Assembly (NCBI RefSeq): GCF_003173055.1 | Contig: NZ_QGLF01000002.1 | Location: 930,322 to 994,321, forward strand | From: Zavarzinia compransoris | GTDB taxonomy: Bacteria; Pseudomonadota; Alphaproteobacteria; Zavarziniales; Zavarziniaceae | DNA: 64,000 bases | Direction: 5' to 3' | In this document: positions 42,708 to 52,067 of the stretch, one piece after another | How positions within the stretch are numbered: position 1 is the first letter of the stretch | Layout of the letters: each line of letters begins with the position of its first letter | The notes under the pieces: generated by a model | Databases searched by the model: none | The model's input: the letters and a program-made list of their open reading frames with translations, nothing else | What the model was told of the DNA's origin: nothing | Program-made: the position numbers and the translations under genes

Positions 42708-45700
42708 TCAGCGGTCGCGGCCGAGGGCCGCCGACAGCAGCCGGGCCAGCTTGCCGATGTCGGACGACTTCAGGGCCGCGGCCAGCACGTCCTCGTCGTC
42801 GATCTCGGACGACAGGCGCATCAATTCGTCGAACTGGCGCAGGAAACGGTCGACATAGGTGCGGAATTCGCCGTCGCCGCGGTATTTCGCGGTGATGCCC
42901 TCGTGGCCGTCGCGCGGGCGCTGGCCCAGCAGGCGGCGGGTGAAGACCCCCTTCTCCCCGCCCAGGTAGCGGCGCCACAGATCGTCCGGGATATCGTCGT
43001 CGAGGGTGCGGGAAAGGTCGACGGCAAGGCCGTTCAGCCCCTCGACCACGGCGGCGGAAGCCTTGATCGCGGTCGCGCGGCGCTGGCCGCGGTCGGTCTC
43101 TTCCAGGGTCTTGCGGCGCAGTTCGATTTCGGCGGCGGTCTCGCCCAGGTGGTCGACCTCGCGCGCCATGGCCTTGACCAATTCGCCCATCAGGTGGCGG
43201 GCTTCGTCGGCACGGCCGGTCAGGGACTGGGTCTCGACCGACAGGTTGCGCGCGATCTGGCCGAGCGAACTGGCGGTCTCGTCCGCCAGGGTCTTCAGTT
43301 CGGCGCCGCGCCGGGTCGCCATCAGGATCGCGGTTTCCAGCTCGTCGCGGCTGCGGGCCGAGGATTCGACCAGGGCCTGGCGCTCGCTCGCCATGGTGCT
43401 GCCCATCTCGCGCAGCTTGGCGATGGCGTCGTTGGCCTGGGCGGCCAGCATCGTATCCTCGCGCTGGAGGGTTTCGATCAGCAGGTTCAGGTTGCCGACC
43501 GCGGTCTGGGTCGCGGCATCGAGGCGGGCGGCGAACTGGCCGAGCTGGCGTTCCGCCTCCGCCACCTGGCCCCGGGCCTGGGCGATCCGCTCGTCCACCG
43601 CCTCGCCGATGGCGTTGAGCGCCTGGCCGGCCTTGCCCGCCTCGTTGCCCGCCCGTTCGGCCACGCCCTGGATGGCGTCGCCCTGGCGCTGCATGGCGCC
43701 GACCGCAAGGTCGATGCGGGCGGTGGCGCGTTCGGCCGCGGCTTCGAGGTCGCGGCCCCGGCGCTCGATCGTGTCGGCCGCCTGTTCCACCCGGCTGCCG
43801 GCATGATCGGCGGTGTTCGACAATTCGCGCGCCCGGCCGTCCAGGGCGCTGCTGCTTTCGTGCAGGCGGCGCTCGGCGGCGGCGGCGCTTTCGGCGAGGG
43901 CGTCGGCGCGCTGGCGGAAGCCGGTGACCACGGTGGTCAGGCGCTGCACCGCATTGTCGGCGGTGGCGATCACTTCGCTGCCCTGGCGGGCCAGGGTCTT
44001 CACGGCATTGTCGATGGTGGCGACGGCGCCCTGGGCCTCGTCGTCGAGATGGGCGGACTGGGAATCGAAGCGGCGCCCGGCCTCGTCGACCATGCCGGCG
44101 GCGCGGCTGGCGGCGGTTTCCAGCGTGCGGGCGTGGTCGTCCACGCTCGCCTCCATGGCGCGCAATTCGTCCTTCAGCTTCTCGCCGGCGCGGGCGACCT
44201 CGCGGGCGGTTTCGGCGGCGATGCGGCCGGCCTCGCTGCCGCGGGCCTGGGCATCGTCGACCGCGGCGCGCAGCCGGGCCGCCAGGGCGTCGAAGCCGTG
44301 GCCGACCTCGGCGATCCGGCTGATCGCATTGTCGGCATTGGTGGCCAGCGCGGTCGCGCTGCTGCGCAGGGCGTCGGTCGCGGCGTGGGAGCGCGAGGCG
44401 GCCTCGTTGCCGGCGGTGGCGATTTCCTCGGCCACCTTGCGCAGCTGGTCGCGGGCGGCGCCGGCCTTCTGGGTGGCGCCATGGGTGATTTCGGCGTGTT
44501 CGCTGGCGCTGCGGCGCAGGCTTTCGCCCAATTGGGCGAAATCGGTGACGGCGCGGCCCAATTCGCTCTGGGTCGCGGTGACGAGGCCGCGCAGGGTGCG
44601 CTCGGTCTGCTGCAATTTGGCCAGGGCGGTATCGGTCGCCTCGCTCACCGCCTGGCCGGCCCGGGTGGTCGAGCCGGCGGCGATGGTGATGGCGGCCTGG
44701 CTCGCCTCGGCAAGGTCCTTCAGGCGGGTGCTTTCGGTCGACAGGGCGTCGGTCGCCGTCGACAGGCGGCGGGCGATGCCGCCGGCCGAATCCTCGAGCG
44801 CCAGCATGCTGCCCCGGGTCGTCGCCAGGGTCTCGTCCAGGGTGGTGTTGACCTCGGTGATGCGGGCCAGCATGCGCTCGACCGCTTCCGAGCGGCGGTC
44901 CTGGGTTTCCAGCGCCTCGTCGGCGGCGGCCGAGACCCGGACGGCGGCATGGTCGATGTCGGCCCCGACCTGGCGCAGGCGGGCGGTGGCGCCATCGGCC
45001 TTTTCGGCCGCGGCATCGCCCGCCGCCAGCATGGCGTCGGCCTGGCGCTGCAGGTCGGCGGAGGCGGCGGCCGCGGCGGCGGCGGCCGAGCGGGCACTGT
45101 CGGTCAGCCGGCCCAGGCGCTGGTCGAGTTGCTGCTCGATGGCGCTGAGCGCACCGGTCAGCGCGTCCGAGGTCGAGCGGGTGGCGGACGACAGTGCATC
45201 CAGGGCGCCGCCGATGGCACTCCGGGTCTCGCGCGCTTCCTGCATCACCCGGCGCAGGTCTTCGGTGCGGGCGGTGATGATGGTGACGAGGTCGCGGGTC
45301 GCTTCCCGCGCTTCCAGGGTGGCGAGGCGGATATTGTCGACCTCGACCTTCAGGCGGGTGCTGACCTCGGGATGCAGGGCCGCGGTCTCGGCCGAGGCCG
45401 CGAGGTCGAAGGCCCGGGCGGCGGGGCCCGGGCGGCTGCCCAGGGCGCGCAGCACCGCGGCGCGCTGGTCGATCATCAGGGCGACCAGCCAGAGAATGGC
45501 GACCGGGCCGAGAACCCCGATCAGCACCGCCGCCAGTTCGTGGGGCGCCAGCGTGCCGAGGGCGGAGAAGCCGACGACATCGCCGAGATAGGTGCCCGCC
45601 GCCGCCAGCCAGCCGACCGACAGCGCCAGCACGAAAGCCCAGCCGATCAGGCCGGCCAGGGGCGCATCGGTCGCGACCGGCGCCGGTTCCCGCCCCGCGG

Positions 45701-45746
45701 GGATTTCGGTCGGCACGGGAAGCTGGGGGTCTGACGGGTTCGACAT
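42708..45746 (-). CDS. Large two-helix membrane coiled-coil protein, TipN-like polarity factor candidate
   Basis: 1012 residues. Two N-terminal membrane segments (about 29-50 and 70-90) are followed by about 750 residues of Ala/Gln/Glu/Arg-rich heptad-like sequence (many A-D-A, T-L-D-E and Q-R-L units). A more conserved C-terminus contains [26 protein letters not shown] and [16 protein letters not shown]. This build (two helices, long coiled coil, conserved tail) matches alphaproteobacterial TipN, the new-pole landmark of Caulobacter, as I remember it. An alternative is a generic chemoreceptor-like or apolipoprotein-like coiled coil. It is co-directional with mtgA, which fits a role in envelope growth. 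Confidence 0.55.
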   Translation of the reverse strand: MSNPSDPQLPVPTEIPAGREPAPVATDAPLAGLIGWAFVLALSVGWLAAAGTYLGDVVGFSALGTLAPHELAAVLIGVLGPVAILWLVALMIDQRAAVLRALGSRPGPAARAFDLAASAETAALHPEVSTRLKVEVDNIRLATLEAREATRDLVTIITARTEDLRRVMQEARETRSAIGGALDALSSATRSTSDALTGALSAIEQQLDQRLGRLTDSARSAAAAAAAASADLQRQADAMLAAGDAAAEKADGATARLRQVGADIDHAAVRVSAAADEALETQDRRSEAVERMLARITEVNTTLDETLATTRGSMLALEDSAGGIARRLSTATDALSTESTRLKDLAEASQAAITIAAGSTTRAGQAVSEATDTALAKLQQTERTLRGLVTATQSELGRAVTDFAQLGESLRRSASEHAEITHGATQKAGAARDQLRKVAEEIATAGNEAASRSHAATDALRSSATALATNADNAISRIAEVGHGFDALAARLRAAVDDAQARGSEAGRIAAETAREVARAGEKLKDELRAMEASVDDHARTLETAASRAAGMVDEAGRRFDSQSAHLDDEAQGAVATIDNAVKTLARQGSEVIATADNAVQRLTTVVTGFRQRADALAESAAAAERRLHESSSALDGRARELSNTADHAGSRVEQAADTIERRGRDLEAAAERATARIDLAVGAMQRQGDAIQGVAERAGNEAGKAGQALNAIGEAVDERIAQARGQVAEAERQLGQFAARLDAATQTAVGNLNLLIETLQREDTMLAAQANDAIAKLREMGSTMASERQALVESSARSRDELETAILMATRRGAELKTLADETASSLGQIARNLSVETQSLTGRADEARHLMGELVKAMAREVDHLGETAAEIELRRKTLEETDRGQRRATAIKASAAVVEGLNGLAVDLSRTLDDDIPDDLWRRYLGGEKGVFTRRLLGQRPRDGHEGITAKYRGDGEFRTYVDRFLRQFDELMRLSSEIDDEDVLAAALKSSDIGKLARLLSAALGRDR

Positions 45747-45797
45747 TGCACTCTCGTCGGGCGAATCAGCCGGAAATCGGATGGTGAAACCTTAGCA

Positions 45798-47258
45798 TCA
45801 CGAAAGGAATTCTGTGGCCGTGCCGTCACGCGGATCGATCGCCACCAGGCGGTGATGGGCGCGTTCCGCCATCAGGAAGCGCCCGTCGCCGATCGGGGCC
45901 AGGCCCCGGGGCTCGCCCGCGGGCAGGCACAGGGGATCGCGGCAGGTCAGATCCAGGGTCGCGAGCGTGCCGGCGGCAAGATCGGCCCGGCGCAAGCCGC
46001 CGTTATAGGTATCGGCGACGAGAAGGCGGTCCGCGGCCTCGAAGCAGACCGCTTCCGGGTGCTGCATCAGGCCCTCGGCCAGGGCGCCGTCGCGGTCCCC
46101 GAAGTCGAACAGGCCCTGGCCGGCCAAGGTGGTCACCCGGCCGCTCGCGCCGTCGAGCAGGCGCAGGGCGGAGGTTTCGGCATCGACGAAGGCGATCGTG
46201 CCGTCCGGCCCGCGGTCGAGGCCGCTCGGCTGCGCCAGCACCGCCTCGGCGCCGATCCCGTCGCGCAGGCCCTCGGCGCCATTGCCGGCGACCGGCCGGA
46301 CCATGCCCCAGGCAAGGTCATAGGCGAGGATCTGATGGGTGCCGGCATTGGCGATGAAGACTTCCCGCCCGGTGCCGACGACATCCTGGGGCGAGGCGAG
46401 GGCGGCCAGCGGGCCGGGCAGGGGCTCGCGCAGCACGGGCCCCCGGCGCCCCAGGCCGGCGACCGTGGTCACGGTCAGCGACGCGATATCGATCCGGCGC
46501 AGCAGGTGATTGCCGCTGTCGGCGACCCAGAGCGCGGTCGCATCCGCCCCGACCCCCAGGGGCGTGTCGAAATTGGCGCCGCCCCAGGGCCCGTCGCCCG
46601 GGCCGGGCCGGCCGCTGCCGATGCGGGCGACCTCCGCCGCCGCGGCGGCATCGATCAGCACGATCTGGTGGTGGCCGCTGTCGGCGAGCACATGGGTCGC
46701 CCGGCCGATCGGCACGGGCAGGCGGCGCAGGCCGGCGGGAAAGCGGAAGCGCCCGCCCGGGGCGATCTCCGCCGGCGGCGCCGGGGGCAGGGGCGCCGGC
46801 TCCTGCCCGAGAAGGCCGGCGACCAGGGCGGCGAGGCGCTTCGGGTCCGGCTCGCCGGCGGTCGAATCGACCACCCGGCCCCGGGGATCGATCACCACCA
46901 GGGTCGGCCAGGCCTTGACCGCATAGTGATGCCACAGGCGGCGGTCGGCGTCCTGAAGCACCGGGTGGCGGATGTTCAGGCGGGCGATGGCGCTGTCCAG
47001 CGTGTCGCGGCGGCGCTCGGCGGGGAATTTCGGGCTGTGGATGCCGATCACCGCGAGGTCGGCGCCGAAACGCGCCTCGAGCGCCGCCAGGACCGGCTGG
47101 GTATGGTGGCAGTTGATGCAGCCCGCGGTCCAGAAATCGAGGATGACCACCTTGCCGCGCAGGGTGTCGAGGTCGAGGGGCGCCCCGGCGTTGACCCATG
47201 CCGCCCCGGGCACCGCCAGCGCGGGGGCCCGGGTGATGCCGAAGCGCCGCCCGGTCAT
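45798..47258 (-). CDS. Thioredoxin-like domain fused to NHL beta-propeller (NHLRC2-like)
   Basis: 486 residues from ATG 47258, overlapping the sulfatase stop by four bases (ATGA). An N-terminal TlpA/thioredoxin-like domain (about 15-145) has VVILDFWTAGCINCHHTQPV, with a CINC redox pair, and a cis-Pro segment AWPTLVVID. Residues about 190-486 contain NHL-like repeats (ADSGHHQIVLID, VADSGNHLLRRID, IANAGTHQILAYD, VADTYNGGLRRADL). There is no signal peptide, so it is probably cytoplasmic. The family's role is not defined; the coupling to a sulfatase suggests joint expression. Confidence 0.85.
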   Translation of the reverse strand: MTGRRFGITRAPALAVPGAAWVNAGAPLDLDTLRGKVVILDFWTAGCINCHHTQPVLAALEARFGADLAVIGIHSPKFPAERRRDTLDSAIARLNIRHPVLQDADRRLWHHYAVKAWPTLVVIDPRGRVVDSTAGEPDPKRLAALVAGLLGQEPAPLPPAPPAEIAPGGRFRFPAGLRRLPVPIGRATHVLADSGHHQIVLIDAAAAAEVARIGSGRPGPGDGPWGGANFDTPLGVGADATALWVADSGNHLLRRIDIASLTVTTVAGLGRRGPVLREPLPGPLAALASPQDVVGTGREVFIANAGTHQILAYDLAWGMVRPVAGNGAEGLRDGIGAEAVLAQPSGLDRGPDGTIAFVDAETSALRLLDGASGRVTTLAGQGLFDFGDRDGALAEGLMQHPEAVCFEAADRLLVADTYNGGLRRADLAAGTLATLDLTCRDPLCLPAGEPRGLAPIGDGRFLMAERAHHRLVAIDPRDGTATEFLS

Positions 47259-48769
47259 CGCCGGAAGACCGGGCCCCCGGCGCCCAGGTGCCAATGGCTG
47301 AGGCTGCGGTCCATATGGCTCATGCGCCAGGACAGCATCCGGCCGGCATAGTGCAGCACCTCGCCGGCCCGCTCCGGCGCGGCGGCGAGATCGGTGAATT
47401 CGCCCGGGTCCGCCTCGCGATCGAAGAACAGCGGCGCAAGGCCGGCGAAATGGACGTATTTCCGCCGCGCGTCGGCGATGACGGCCAGGTTGCTGGTCTC
47501 GATCGTCAGGCCCAGGCGTTCCTCGGGGGCCGCCCCCCTTATGTCGCGGAAGTCGTATTCCCAATGGACCGCGTCGCGCCAGTTTGCGGGCGGGCGGCCG
47601 CGCAGGAAGGGGACGAGGCTGCGCCCGTCGCAGGCCAGCGGCACGGTCAGGCCCAGCCAGTCGAGGATGGTCGGGGTGATATCGACCGCTTCCGTGAAGT
47701 GCCCGACGATGGTGCCGCGGGCGGCATCCGCCGCCGGGGCGGGGTCGCGGACGATCAGGGGGATGTGGAAGCTCTGGTCGAAATAGCCGGATTTGCCCAG
47801 CAGCCAATGGTCGCCCAATTGTTCGCCATGGTCGCTGGTGAAGACGATCAGGGTGCGGTCGTACTGCCCGTTCGCCTTCAGCCAGGCGACGATGCGGCCG
47901 AACTGCTCGTCCACCTCGGTCATCAGGCCGTAGTAGGTCGCCTTGAACTGGCGCAGCGCCACATCGTCGGCCGGGGCCTGGAAGCCGCTGCGGCCGAGCT
48001 GGAAGGCCAGCCAGGGGTGCTGCGCGCCTTCCTGTTCGCGGTCGTCGCGGCGGATGAAGCCGGGCACGCTGTCAGCGTCGTATAGCGTGTTGTAGGGCTC
48101 GGGCGCCACCCAGGGCGGATGGGGCCGCAGCCACGACAGATGCACGAACCAGGGCCGCCCGCCCCGGGTTTCCAGATAGTCGAGGACTTCCCCCGCCAGG
48201 AAGGCGGTGTTCGACTGTTCGGCGCCATAGACCGGGGGCGGATAGCTGGGCCCCTTGTCGCCGGCGCCCGGATAGCCGGCGACGGGCAGGTAGATGTCCA
48301 ATTCGTCCCGCGGCGTCGGGAGGCCTTGGGCGCGCAGCCATTTCAGCCAGGCCTGCGGGTCTTCCGGCAGGTAGCAGACGGGGTCGAAGCCCGGCAGGAC
48401 ATTCTCGTAGGTCGCGAGGGCGGGATCGCGCGGGTCGCGGCCCCGGGGATCGAGGCTGGTGTCGGTATAGCCGAACAGGGCGGGGGCATAGCCGAGCGCC
48501 CGGGTTTCCAGCGCGACATTGGTGAAGCGGGCGTCGAGCGGCGTGCCGTTGGTGCCCGAGCGGTGGTTCATCAGATACATGCCGGTCAGCAGGCAGGCCC
48601 GGCTGGGGCCGCAGGGCGCGGCGCTGGCGAAATGGCGGTGGAACAGCACGCCGTCCGCGGCCAGCCGGTCGAGATGGGGGGTGCGGACCCCATGGCCGAG
48701 CCGCCCCAGGCATTCGCCCCGCCACTGGTCGGCGGTGATCAGCAGGATATTGGGGCGGTCTGGGGTCAT
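47255..48769 (-). CDS. Sulfatase-family hydrolase, phosphonate monoester hydrolase-like
   Basis: 504 residues. The signature CGPSRACLLTG places the formylglycine Cys at 53. Further motifs: NILLITADQWRGECLGRLG (metal Asp), GMYLMNHRSGTNGTPLD, IVFTSDHGEQLGDHWLLGK and MLSWRMSHMDRSLSHW. The layout and phrases match my recollection of rhizobial/Burkholderia phosphonate monoester hydrolase/arylsulfatase more than classic arylsulfatases. No signal peptide, so cytoplasmic. Expected reaction: hydrolysis of sulfate, phosphate or phosphonate esters with a formylglycine nucleophile. No formylglycine-generating enzyme is in the window. Confidence 0.85.
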   Translation of the reverse strand: MTPDRPNILLITADQWRGECLGRLGHGVRTPHLDRLAADGVLFHRHFASAAPCGPSRACLLTGMYLMNHRSGTNGTPLDARFTNVALETRALGYAPALFGYTDTSLDPRGRDPRDPALATYENVLPGFDPVCYLPEDPQAWLKWLRAQGLPTPRDELDIYLPVAGYPGAGDKGPSYPPPVYGAEQSNTAFLAGEVLDYLETRGGRPWFVHLSWLRPHPPWVAPEPYNTLYDADSVPGFIRRDDREQEGAQHPWLAFQLGRSGFQAPADDVALRQFKATYYGLMTEVDEQFGRIVAWLKANGQYDRTLIVFTSDHGEQLGDHWLLGKSGYFDQSFHIPLIVRDPAPAADAARGTIVGHFTEAVDITPTILDWLGLTVPLACDGRSLVPFLRGRPPANWRDAVHWEYDFRDIRGAAPEERLGLTIETSNLAVIADARRKYVHFAGLAPLFFDREADPGEFTDLAAAPERAGEVLHYAGRMLSWRMSHMDRSLSHWHLGAGGPVFRR

Positions 48770-48839
48770 CGGGCGGGCCTCGCGGTGGCGATGCCCCTGT
48801 TCTAATCCAGGGGCGGCGCCGGGGAGAAGCCCGCCAGCA

Positions 48840-49613
48840 TCACTTCTCGACGAAAGCCTTTTCGATGGCGAAATGGCCGGCCTTCGAGAAGCTGGCCTCG
48901 CTATAGCCGTTGTCGTTGAAGTATTTCACCATGTCGGCCAGCATTTCCGGGCTGCCGCACAGCATCAGCCGATCGTCTGCCGTCGACAGGGGCGGCAGGC
49001 CGATGTCGGCGAACAGCTTGCCCGAGCGGATCAGGTCGGTCAGGCGGCCCTGGTTGCGGAAGGCTTCGCGGGTCACGGTCGGGTAATAGACCAGCTTTTC
49101 GCGCACGAAATCGCCGAAGAATTCATTCTCGGCCAATTCCTTCTCGATCAGGTCCTGATAGGCGAGTTCGGCGACCTGGCGGACGCCGTGGACGAGAACG
49201 ACCTTCTCGTATTTCTCATAGACTTCCGGATCGCGGATGATCGACATGAAGGGCGCGAGCCCGGTCCCGGTCGAGAGCAGGTAGAGCCGCTTGCCCGGCA
49301 GCAGGTTGTCCGAGATCAGGGTGCCCGTGGGCTTCCGCCCGACCAGGATGGTGTCGCCGACCTTGATGTGCTGAAGCCGCGAGGTGAGCGGGCCGTCCGG
49401 CACCTTGATCGAGAGGAATTCGAGATATTCCTCGTAGTTGGGCGAGACGACGCTATAGGCGCGCAGCAGCGGGCGGCCGTTCACCTCCAGCCCGATCATG
49501 GTGAACTGGCCGTTCAGGAAGCGCAGCGACGGATCGCGCGTCGTCGTGAAGGAGAACAGGCGGTCGGTCCAATGGTGGACGCTGAGGACACGCTCCTGGT
49601 TCAGATTGCTCAT
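48840..49613 (-). CDS. fpr: Ferredoxin/flavodoxin-NADP+ reductase
   Basis: 257 residues from ATG 49613; the longer frame has no sense upstream. FAD-binding RAYSVVSPNYEEYLEFLSIKV (the RxYS motif) and PDGPLTSRLQHIKVGDTILV, then the NADP site LLSTGTGLAPFMSII and LMLCGSPEMLADM, with the short C-terminus AFVEK seen in bacterial Fpr. It exchanges electrons between NADPH and ferredoxin or flavodoxin and often responds to oxidative stress. Confidence 0.94.
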   Translation of the reverse strand: MSNLNQERVLSVHHWTDRLFSFTTTRDPSLRFLNGQFTMIGLEVNGRPLLRAYSVVSPNYEEYLEFLSIKVPDGPLTSRLQHIKVGDTILVGRKPTGTLISDNLLPGKRLYLLSTGTGLAPFMSIIRDPEVYEKYEKVVLVHGVRQVAELAYQDLIEKELAENEFFGDFVREKLVYYPTVTREAFRNQGRLTDLIRSGKLFADIGLPPLSTADDRLMLCGSPEMLADMVKYFNDNGYSEASFSKAGHFAIEKAFVEK

Positions 49614-49894
49614 CGGACACTCGCCAATCGGAAAAAACCGCTCGCGCCCGGGGGCCTCGAACGGCGGTGACATGGCATAGCCAGATCCGGCCGCGCCCGC
49701 AACTGTCGACGGGGGCGACGAAAGCGCGCGTCGGCCCGGCGCCGGATGGGGATATCGCCGGGAAGGCAGGAAATTTTCCTGCATTCAAAACATCAATTGA
49801 AAAAAATTCACGCTCTGTCCAGATTGACGGGATGAAATCCATTTCCCGATGGATATGGCGGAAATCGAAAATTTTTCCGATCGAACGGTGATAT
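49614..49894. promoter_or_regulatory. AT-rich divergent fpr/lrp intergenic region with palindrome
   Basis: 281 bases; the right half is distinctly AT-rich. A perfect 15-base palindrome CAGGAAATTTTCCTG (49767-49781), a TTGAAA box near 49797 and a second tract GAAAATTTTTCC (about 49867-49878) lie between the two genes. Lrp proteins bind AT-rich imperfect palindromes and often control themselves, so these are reasonable operators. The promoter assignments are weak. Confidence 0.5.
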
Positions 49895-50356
49895 ATGCTT
49901 GATGCAATCGATTATGCGTTAATTGCGCATCTTCAGCGCGATGGCCGGATCGGCGTTGTGGAATTGGGCCAGGCGGTCGGCCTGTCCACCTCGGCGGTGA
50001 ACGAAAGGGTGCGCAAGCTCCAGGCCCGGGGCGTGATCCGGGCGACGGTCGCGCTGGCCGATCCCCTGGCGCTCGGCCTCGGCATCGCCGCCCTGATCAC
50101 CGTGACCCTGGCCCCGGGGGGCGACGAGGCGGGTTTCGTCGCCCATGTCGGCGGCGACGACGCGGTGCTGGAATGCCACCATGTCACCGGCGCCGCGAAC
50201 TATCTGCTGAAGGTGCGGGTCGCCGACGTGGCGGCGCTGGAAGCCCTGCTCACCCGCCTGAAGCGGACGGGGACGGTGGCGCGCAGCGAGACCCAGCTGA
50301 TCCTGTCGACGGTCAAGGAAACCACCGCCCTGCCGGTGCCGCGGGGGCGGCCATGA
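49895..50356 (+). CDS. Lrp/AsnC-family transcriptional regulator
   Basis: 153 residues, usual length. N-terminal helix-turn-helix: LDAIDYALIAHLQRDGRIGVVELGQAVGLSTSAVNERVRKLQARGVI, shown here only to identify the domain (about 1-48). The RAM ligand-binding domain follows (VTLAPGGD...VLECHHVTGAANYLLKVRV). It overlaps the downstream LysE-type exporter by ATGA, the common Lrp/LysE pairing in which the regulator senses an amino acid and controls its export. Confidence 0.94.
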   Translation: MLDAIDYALIAHLQRDGRIGVVELGQAVGLSTSAVNERVRKLQARGVIRATVALADPLALGLGIAALITVTLAPGGDEAGFVAHVGGDDAVLECHHVTGAANYLLKVRVADVAALEALLTRLKRTGTVARSETQLILSTVKETTALPVPRGRP

Positions 50357-51012
50357 ACGCTTTCCCCCTCGGCCTTTTCGCCAGCGCCTTCGCGCTCGGC
50401 TTTTTCATCGCCATGCCGGTCGGGCCGATCTCCCTGCTGATCCTGCGCCGCACCGTCGCGGGCGGGGTCGCGGTCGGCATCGCCACCGGGCTCGGCGCCG
50501 CGACGGCGGACACGCTCTATGCCCTGCTGGCCGCCTTCGGCCTGTCGGCGGTGACCGCCCTTCTGGTCGAACAGGCGGCGCTGCTCGGCCTTGCCGGCGG
50601 GCTGATGCTGGTCTGGCTCGGCATCGGCGGCTTTCGCGCCGCGGGCCGGCGGGCGGCCCTGCCCGCCGCCGCGGGCGACGGCGGGGCCCCGGTCCGGGGC
50701 ATCCTGCCGGCCTTCGTCTCGGCGGTCGGGCTGACGCTGACCAACCCGCTCACCGTCGTCTCCTTCGCCGGGGCCTTTGCCGGGATCGGCCTTGCCGCCG
50801 CCGGCGGCATGGCGGCGGCGGCGGCGACCGTGGCCGGCCTCGGCCTTGGTTCCGCGACCTGGCAATTGACCATCGTCGCGGTCGCGGGCGGGGCCCGGCG
50901 CGTCCTGGCGCCCCCGGTGCTGGCGGCGATCGACCGGCTGTCGGGCCTCGTGCTCGTCGCTTTCGGCGGGCTCGCCCTGTGGAATGCCTGGGCGATGTTT
51001 GGCAGTCGTTAA
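50353..51012 (+). CDS. LysE/RhtB-family amino-acid exporter
   Basis: 219 residues from ATG 50353 overlapping the lrp stop. Six hydrophobic segments; the N-terminus LGFFIAMPVGPISLLILRRTVAGG..VGIATGLGAATADTLYALLAAFG carries the family MPVGP and the G-L-G-AA-D motif, and LTLTNPLTVVSF lies in the second half. The substrate is unknown, probably an amino acid sensed by the coupled Lrp regulator. Confidence 0.9.
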   Translation: MNAFPLGLFASAFALGFFIAMPVGPISLLILRRTVAGGVAVGIATGLGAATADTLYALLAAFGLSAVTALLVEQAALLGLAGGLMLVWLGIGGFRAAGRRAALPAAAGDGGAPVRGILPAFVSAVGLTLTNPLTVVSFAGAFAGIGLAAAGGMAAAAATVAGLGLGSATWQLTIVAVAGGARRVLAPPVLAAIDRLSGLVLVAFGGLALWNAWAMFGSR

Positions 51013-51133
51013 CCCTCGCCGGCTAGGGTGCCTTTGACCCCCACCGCAACGCACCGTGGCCAGTCCGGCGCCGGATGTGTTAAAGCGGGGCCACGAACAG
51101 ACGGCGACCAAGCCGGCCATGGGGCATACGGGC

Positions 51134-52063
51134 ATGCGTAGAGTGACGATGCTGCTGCTGCTTGTCTTCGTCGGCGCGCCCCTGGCCGCGCTTTTGGCGG
51201 CGGGGGTCGCATCCTCTCTTCTCGGGGCGGCGGTGCGGATCCCGGTCGCGGCCCCGCCGGCCGACCTGGCCCTGGCGCCCGTGCGTTTCACCACGCGGGA
51301 CGGGGTGGAGATCGCCGCCTGGTCGGCGGAGGCGGAGGCACCCAAGGCGACCGTGATCATCGCCCCCGGCTTCGGTTCCAGCCGCGGCGATGCCGCCGGC
51401 GGCCTTTACGCCCTGATGCGCGACCTGCTGGGGCGCGACTATTCGGTTCTCGCCCTCGATCTCCGCAATCACGGCGAGTCGGGCGACGGGCCGCGGCTGC
51501 TGGCGGGCGGCATCGACGAGGCGGCGGATATCGTCGCCGCCCTCGACTGGATCAAGCGCCGCCACCCGAGCCGCCGCATCGCCGTCTACGGCATCGACCT
51601 CGGTGCCGCCGCCGCCCTGGTCGCGGTCGCCGGGGACCCGCGGATCGAAGCCGTGGTCAGCGCCGATCTCTTCGCCCGCGCGGAACCGTTCCTGTCCGGG
51701 GTGCTGGTCCGCCGCGCCGCCTGGCCGGCGCTTGCCGCCGATCTCGGCCTCTGGGGCCTGCGTCATCTCCGCGGCGAGCGGCGCGAGCCGACGGACATGG
51801 CCGTCCTCGCCGCCCATCTGCCCCCTATGCCCTGGCTGATCGTCCAATCCGCCGCCGATCCCCTGGTGCCGCTGGCCGAGGGGCAGGCCCTGGCCAAGGC
51901 GGCACCCTGGGCCGCCTTCTGGGTGGCGCCGGCCCCGGCCCTGGACCATCCGCTGCTCGCCGGCGGCGGCCTGCACGGCCGGGCCCATGAGTTTCACCGC
52001 GAGGACTGGATCGAGATCGTCGCATCCTTCCTCGACAGTACTTTCGCCACGATGTTCGGCTGA
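51134..52063 (+). CDS. Membrane-anchored alpha/beta hydrolase with Asp at the nucleophile position
   Basis: About 309 residues from ATG 51134; ATG 51119 and GTG 51056 are alternatives in frame. An N-terminal hydrophobic segment (about 5-32) precedes the fold: VIIAPGFGSSRGDAAGG, VLALDLRNHGESGDGP, then VYGIDLGAAAAL where the nucleophile elbow G-x-S-x-G has Asp155 instead of Ser. The acid-loop candidate is SAADPLVPLAEG and the His candidate lies in ALDHPLL. Asp nucleophiles occur in dehalogenases and epoxide hydrolases, but the overall look is of a YqiA/DUF-type serine hydrolase, so loss of activity is also possible. Confidence 0.75.
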   Translation: MRRVTMLLLLVFVGAPLAALLAAGVASSLLGAAVRIPVAAPPADLALAPVRFTTRDGVEIAAWSAEAEAPKATVIIAPGFGSSRGDAAGGLYALMRDLLGRDYSVLALDLRNHGESGDGPRLLAGGIDEAADIVAALDWIKRRHPSRRIAVYGIDLGAAAALVAVAGDPRIEAVVSADLFARAEPFLSGVLVRRAAWPALAADLGLWGLRHLRGERREPTDMAVLAAHLPPMPWLIVQSAADPLVPLAEGQALAKAAPWAAFWVAPAPALDHPLLAGGGLHGRAHEFHREDWIEIVASFLDSTFATMFG

Positions 52064-52067
52064 GATC

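Noticed and set aside
42708-45746. Coiled-coil gene as a chemoreceptor
   Set aside because: No HAMP domain and no conserved MCP signalling hairpin sequence; the heptads are irregular and the two helices lie together at the N-terminus.
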